A stretch of DNA of 64,000 nt from Paenibacillus caseinilyticus. GTDB lineage: Bacteria > Bacillota > Bacilli > Paenibacillales > NBRC-103111. Position numbers and translations under genes: made by a program. Where the stretch lies: positions 62,001 to 126,000 of the forward strand of contig NZ_JAQAGY010000005.1 in assembly GCF_027533645.1 (NCBI RefSeq), written 5' to 3'. Under the pieces are notes generated by a model that made no database searches, was not told where the DNA came from, and saw only the letters and a list, made by a program, of their open reading frames with translations. Below, piece after piece: positions 61,089 to 64,000 of this stretch (position 1 is its first letter; each line of letters opens with the position of its first letter).

Positions 61089-62147
61089 ATGCAGCATCAG
61101 AACCATATTGCCCAACTGAAAAAAAACGTCGCTCCTTATGAGCAAACCGATACGAAAGCAAGTATAAGACAGCTGTTGAACACGGTAGTCCCCATGCTGC
61201 TGCTGTGGTACGGCGCTTACCTGAGCTTGTCCGTATCGTACTGGCTGACCCTGCCGATCGCGGTCGTTACGGCCGGATTCGTCGTGCGCACGTTCATTAT
61301 CTTCCACGACTGCTGCCATCAGTCGTTCTTCAAGAGCCGGCTGGCTAACGACACGTTCGGCTTCATTCTCGGCGTCATTACGCTGTGTCCTTACCAGCAG
61401 TGGAAGAACAGCCACTCGATCCACCATGCCACGAGCAGTAACCTCGACAAGCGGGGCGTCGGCGATATCTGGATCATGACCGTGGAAGAGTACGCGGCTT
61501 CGTCGCTGTGGCTCCGGCTCGCTTACCGCTTCTACCGCCATCCGCTCGTCATGTTCGGTCTCGGGCCGGTCTTCGTGTTCTTGTTCCAATACCGCTTCAA
61601 CCGTAAGGGCGCGAAGCGCAAAGAGCGCATCGACACCTACATGACGAACCTGGCGCTGGTCAGTGTCTATGCGCTGCTGATCTGGCTGATTGGCTGGCAG
61701 GCGTTCGTCATGGTCCAACTGCCGGTTATGTTCGTCTCCGGTCTGCTCGGCATCTGGCTGTTCTATGTCCAGCACCAGTTCGAAGACTCTTACTTCGAGC
61801 ATGAAGAAGAGTGGAGCTATGTCAAAGCCGCGGTAGAGGGAAGCTCGTATTACAAGCTGCCGAAGGTGCTCCAGTGGATCACAGGGAACATCGGCTTCCA
61901 TCACGTGCATCACCTGAGCCCCAAAGTGCCGAACTACAACCTGGAGAAGGCGCACAACGCCACGCCTCCGCTGCAGAAGGCCACGACGATTACGCTGCGC
62001 ACTTCGCTGACATCCCTGCGGTTCAAGCTCTGGGATGAGCAGGCTAAGAATTTCATTTCATTCAAAGAATTGAAGCTCTCCCGCCGTGCGTCCGAATCGG
62101 TTGCGGACCGTCTCAAGGGTCAGCGTCCGGGCTTGCAAGGGGAGTAA
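61089..62147 (+). CDS. des: Membrane fatty acid desaturase (Des)
   Basis: 352 residues from ATG 61089, after GAGGAGGAAAG. The three histidine boxes of acyl-lipid desaturases are intact: IFHDCCHQSFF, NSHSIHHATS and GFHHVHHLSP. Hydrophobic segments lie between them (LLLWYGAYLSLSVSYWLTL, LLIWLIGWQAFVMVQLPVMF). It introduces a double bond into membrane phospholipid acyl chains after cooling. The DesK and DesR genes follow directly. Confidence 0.95.
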   Translation: MQHQNHIAQLKKNVAPYEQTDTKASIRQLLNTVVPMLLLWYGAYLSLSVSYWLTLPIAVVTAGFVVRTFIIFHDCCHQSFFKSRLANDTFGFILGVITLCPYQQWKNSHSIHHATSSNLDKRGVGDIWIMTVEEYAASSLWLRLAYRFYRHPLVMFGLGPVFVFLFQYRFNRKGAKRKERIDTYMTNLALVSVYALLIWLIGWQAFVMVQLPVMFVSGLLGIWLFYVQHQFEDSYFEHEEEWSYVKAAVEGSSYYKLPKVLQWITGNIGFHHVHHLSPKVPNYNLEKAHNATPPLQKATTITLRTSLTSLRFKLWDEQAKNFISFKELKLSRRASESVADRLKGQRPGLQGE

Positions 62148-62174
62148 GCCTAGCCTACAATGGAAGGGACAGCA

Positions 62175-63335
62175 GTGAATCCAAAAGGGTGGGCGGCCAT
62201 GCAGAAGTGGTATCAGATTTTTCAACGGAATACGGGTCTCAGCCCTTATGTATGGGTCGTCTTTTACATCCTTCCTTTTTACTTCATCTTCAGATCTTCT
62301 TCCACCTATGAAGTCGTCAGCGGGATTGTCATGATCTTGGTGTTCTTCGTCTGTTACGTCCTCTCGTTCGTTTCGAGAGGGTGGCTCATTTACTTTTGGA
62401 CCAGCGTACAGATTGTGATCTCCATCGCCATGACCCTGCTGTTCGGCTATGTTTATTTTTCGCTCTTCATCGCCTTCTTCATCGGAAATCTGCAGCACCG
62501 TGCAGGCTTCATTGTTCTTTATACGGTGCATCTGCTGAGCACGATCGTAACGGTGAATATCGAGTTCGTCTCGCGCAACCCGGTGTTCATCTCGCAGCTT
62601 CCCTTCGTTCTCATCACGCTGCTCGCGGTGATTCTTCTTCCCGTGACGACATACAATAGGAACAGAAGCGACAAGCTGCAGGGCCAGCTCGAGGACGCGA
62701 ACAAGCGGATCTCCGAGCTCGTGAAGCTGGAGGAGCGCCAGCGGATCGCACGGGACCTGCATGATACCCTCGGGCAGAAGCTCTCCCTGATCGGCCTGAA
62801 GAGCGATCTTGCGGGCAAGCTGGTGCGTAAGGACCCGAGCCGCGCATTGAACGAAATCAACGACGTGCGGCAGACCGCCCGGGGCGCGCTGAAGGAAGTG
62901 AGAGAGATGGTCACCCAGATGCGCGGCACCTCGCTCGAGGAAGAGCTCTTCCGGGTGAAGCAGATCTTGAAGGCGGCGGAGATCGAGTTCACGCTGGAGG
63001 GCGATCCGAAGCTGCCTGATACGCCGCTGCTCACCGAGAATGTGATCAGCATGTGCGTGAAGGAAGCGGTCACGAACATCGTCAAGCACAGCCGGGCCAC
63101 CGCCTGCACGCTGGCTGTCGAGCCTTCCCCGGGCGGACTGACGATCCTGGTCAAGGACAACGGGATTGGTATGCCGGGGGATGCGGTATGCTTCCGTGGC
63201 AACGGGCTGCGGGGCATGAAGGAGCGGCTGGAGTTCGTGAACGGAAGCCTGGATATTCGTACCGACGGAGGAACCTTGGTGGTCATCCGAGTACCGAATA
63301 TTCTCAAACCACCGGAACCGGAGGCGGGGATATGA
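62175..63335 (+). CDS. desK: Thermosensor histidine kinase DesK
   Basis: About 386 residues; GTG 62175 is chosen, six bases after GGAAGGG (ATG 62160 lies before that site). Four to five transmembrane segments cover the first 160 residues, then a coiled coil (SDKLQGQLEDANKRISELVK). The HisKA_3 box is ERQRIARDLHDTLGQKLSLI (His about 196), and the ATPase domain contains CVKEAVTNIVKHSRATACTL and GNGLRGMKERLEF. DesK senses membrane thickness and phosphorylates DesR. Its stop overlaps the desR start. Confidence 0.94.
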   Translation: MNPKGWAAMQKWYQIFQRNTGLSPYVWVVFYILPFYFIFRSSSTYEVVSGIVMILVFFVCYVLSFVSRGWLIYFWTSVQIVISIAMTLLFGYVYFSLFIAFFIGNLQHRAGFIVLYTVHLLSTIVTVNIEFVSRNPVFISQLPFVLITLLAVILLPVTTYNRNRSDKLQGQLEDANKRISELVKLEERQRIARDLHDTLGQKLSLIGLKSDLAGKLVRKDPSRALNEINDVRQTARGALKEVREMVTQMRGTSLEEELFRVKQILKAAEIEFTLEGDPKLPDTPLLTENVISMCVKEAVTNIVKHSRATACTLAVEPSPGGLTILVKDNGIGMPGDAVCFRGNGLRGMKERLEFVNGSLDIRTDGGTLVVIRVPNILKPPEPEAGI

Positions 63336-63931
63336 TACGTATCGTCATTGCGGAGGATCAGCGGATGCTGCTGGGTGCCCTCTCTTCGCTCCTCGATCTA
63401 GAAGAGGATATGGAGGTGGTCGGGCGGGCGGGCAATGGCGCGGATGCCGTGAAGCTCGTTCAAGAGCAGAAGCCCGATATCTGCGTTATGGATATCGAGA
63501 TGCCGCTGAAGAGCGGACTGGATGCCGCCGAAGAACTGAAGGGAAGCGGCTGCAAGGTGCTCATCTTGACCACGTTCGCCCGCTCCGGTTACTTCGAGCG
63601 CGCGCTGAAGGCTGGGGCCCACGGGTACCTGCTGAAGGACAGTCCGAGTGAGGAACTCGCGGAGTCGATCCGCAGCATCATGGCCGGACGCCGCATCTAC
63701 GCGGCCGAGCTGGTAGACGGGGACTACAGCCAGGAGAACCCTTTGACCGACCGGGAGAAGGAAGTGCTGGCGCTGGTCGCCGACGGCAAGAATACCAAAG
63801 AGATCGCCTCCGAGCTGTACCTGACGACCGGAACGGTACGCAATTATATTTCGGTGATCCTCGATAAGCTCGGTGTCAGCAACCGGATCGAGGCGATCAC
63901 GCGGTTCAAGGAGAACGGCTGGTTCAAATAG
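63332..63931 (+). CDS. desR: Response regulator DesR
   Basis: 199 residues. The receiver domain has D9 and the phosphoacceptor D54 (PDICVMDIEMPLKSGLDAAE), then LILTTFARSGYFERALKAGA and LLKDSPSEEL. The LuxR/NarL-type helix-turn-helix is LTDREKEVLALVADGKNTKE, IASELYLTTGTVRNYISVIL. The ATG overlaps the desK TGA (ATGA). It should activate the des promoter at 60953-61018. A terminator follows. Confidence 0.95.
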   Translation: MIRIVIAEDQRMLLGALSSLLDLEEDMEVVGRAGNGADAVKLVQEQKPDICVMDIEMPLKSGLDAAEELKGSGCKVLILTTFARSGYFERALKAGAHGYLLKDSPSEELAESIRSIMAGRRIYAAELVDGDYSQENPLTDREKEVLALVADGKNTKEIASELYLTTGTVRNYISVILDKLGVSNRIEAITRFKENGWFK

Positions 63932-63971
63932 CGCCGGTTAAGCAGCCGTGCGAGTCACAAGTCCAAGCATC

Positions 63972-63999
63972 AAGCCCAAGCGGGAAGCTTGGGCTTTTT
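63972..63999 (+). terminator. Intrinsic terminator of the des locus
   Basis: aagcccaagc and gcttgggctt pair round ggga and are followed by T residues at the end of the window. Confidence 0.9.
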
Positions 64000-64000
64000 C

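Overview
The window looks like chromosomal DNA of a GC-rich, spore-forming Firmicute of the Paenibacillaceae, most likely a Paenibacillus of the P. mucilaginosus type; the species is inference. Supporting signs are strong AGGAGG-type ribosome binding sites, frequent GTG and TTG starts, many AraC regulators, a YerC-SirB-DagK-RlmCD block like that of Bacillus, a des-desKR cold-shock locus, a DUF3934 protein, and a YqfQ-like protein. No rRNA, tRNA or CRISPR array was seen.

Positions 1-17.3 kb are GC-rich. They hold the end of a GGDEF-EAL c-di-GMP enzyme, an orphan sugar-binding lipoprotein, a two-gene stress operon (GlsB/YeaQ and YtxH proteins) with a SigB-like promoter, and an ECF sigma factor. 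That sigma gene is translationally coupled to a membrane protein whose outer part is a solute-binding domain. Then come AraC regulators with a GH88 unsaturated uronidase, a MerR-serine hydrolase pair, an AraC-ThuA divergent pair, and an operon of an Old Yellow Enzyme (OYE), a TetR regulator and the DNA repair enzyme Tag with twin TetR operators.

Positions 17.4-42 kb are a patchy, AT-richer accessory region. It carries an aminoglycoside phosphotransferase-like gene, LysE-AraC, YitT, DinB, a Fur-boxed siderophore ABC operon, a YafY regulator, a MerR-aldo/keto reductase pair, an Xre-membrane protein operon with twin palindromic operators, and TrmO. It also has a quinone oxidoreductase, a LysR-OYE pair, a methyltransferase, an Rrf2-SDR pair and a guanylate-kinase-like gene. 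Between them lie IS3 remnants, gene fragments, a 17-G tract and at least seven copies of a dispersed two-hairpin repeat. Many of the genes are redox or electrophile-detoxifying enzymes, each beside a different class of regulator.

Positions 42-64 kb return to GC-rich, mostly conserved genes: NamA, a YqfQ-like protein, YerC, SirB/CbiX, DagK, RlmCD, an acetyltransferase and small conserved proteins. An AT-richer run of possible immunity-type proteins (SF0329, DUF2262, SUFU) follows. Next are a split sigma factor resembling SigO/RsoA, a winged-helix-PD(D/E)XK nuclease-like gene beside a membrane zinc-ribbon protein, a secreted GH43-CBM13 arabinanase, a thioesterase, a SEC-C protein and the des-desK-desR membrane-fluidity locus.

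The most notable candidates for new biology are the ECF sigma factor with a binding-protein-type membrane partner, the split sigma factor, the nuclease/zinc-ribbon pair, and the dispersed repeat family, which lies beside promoters.
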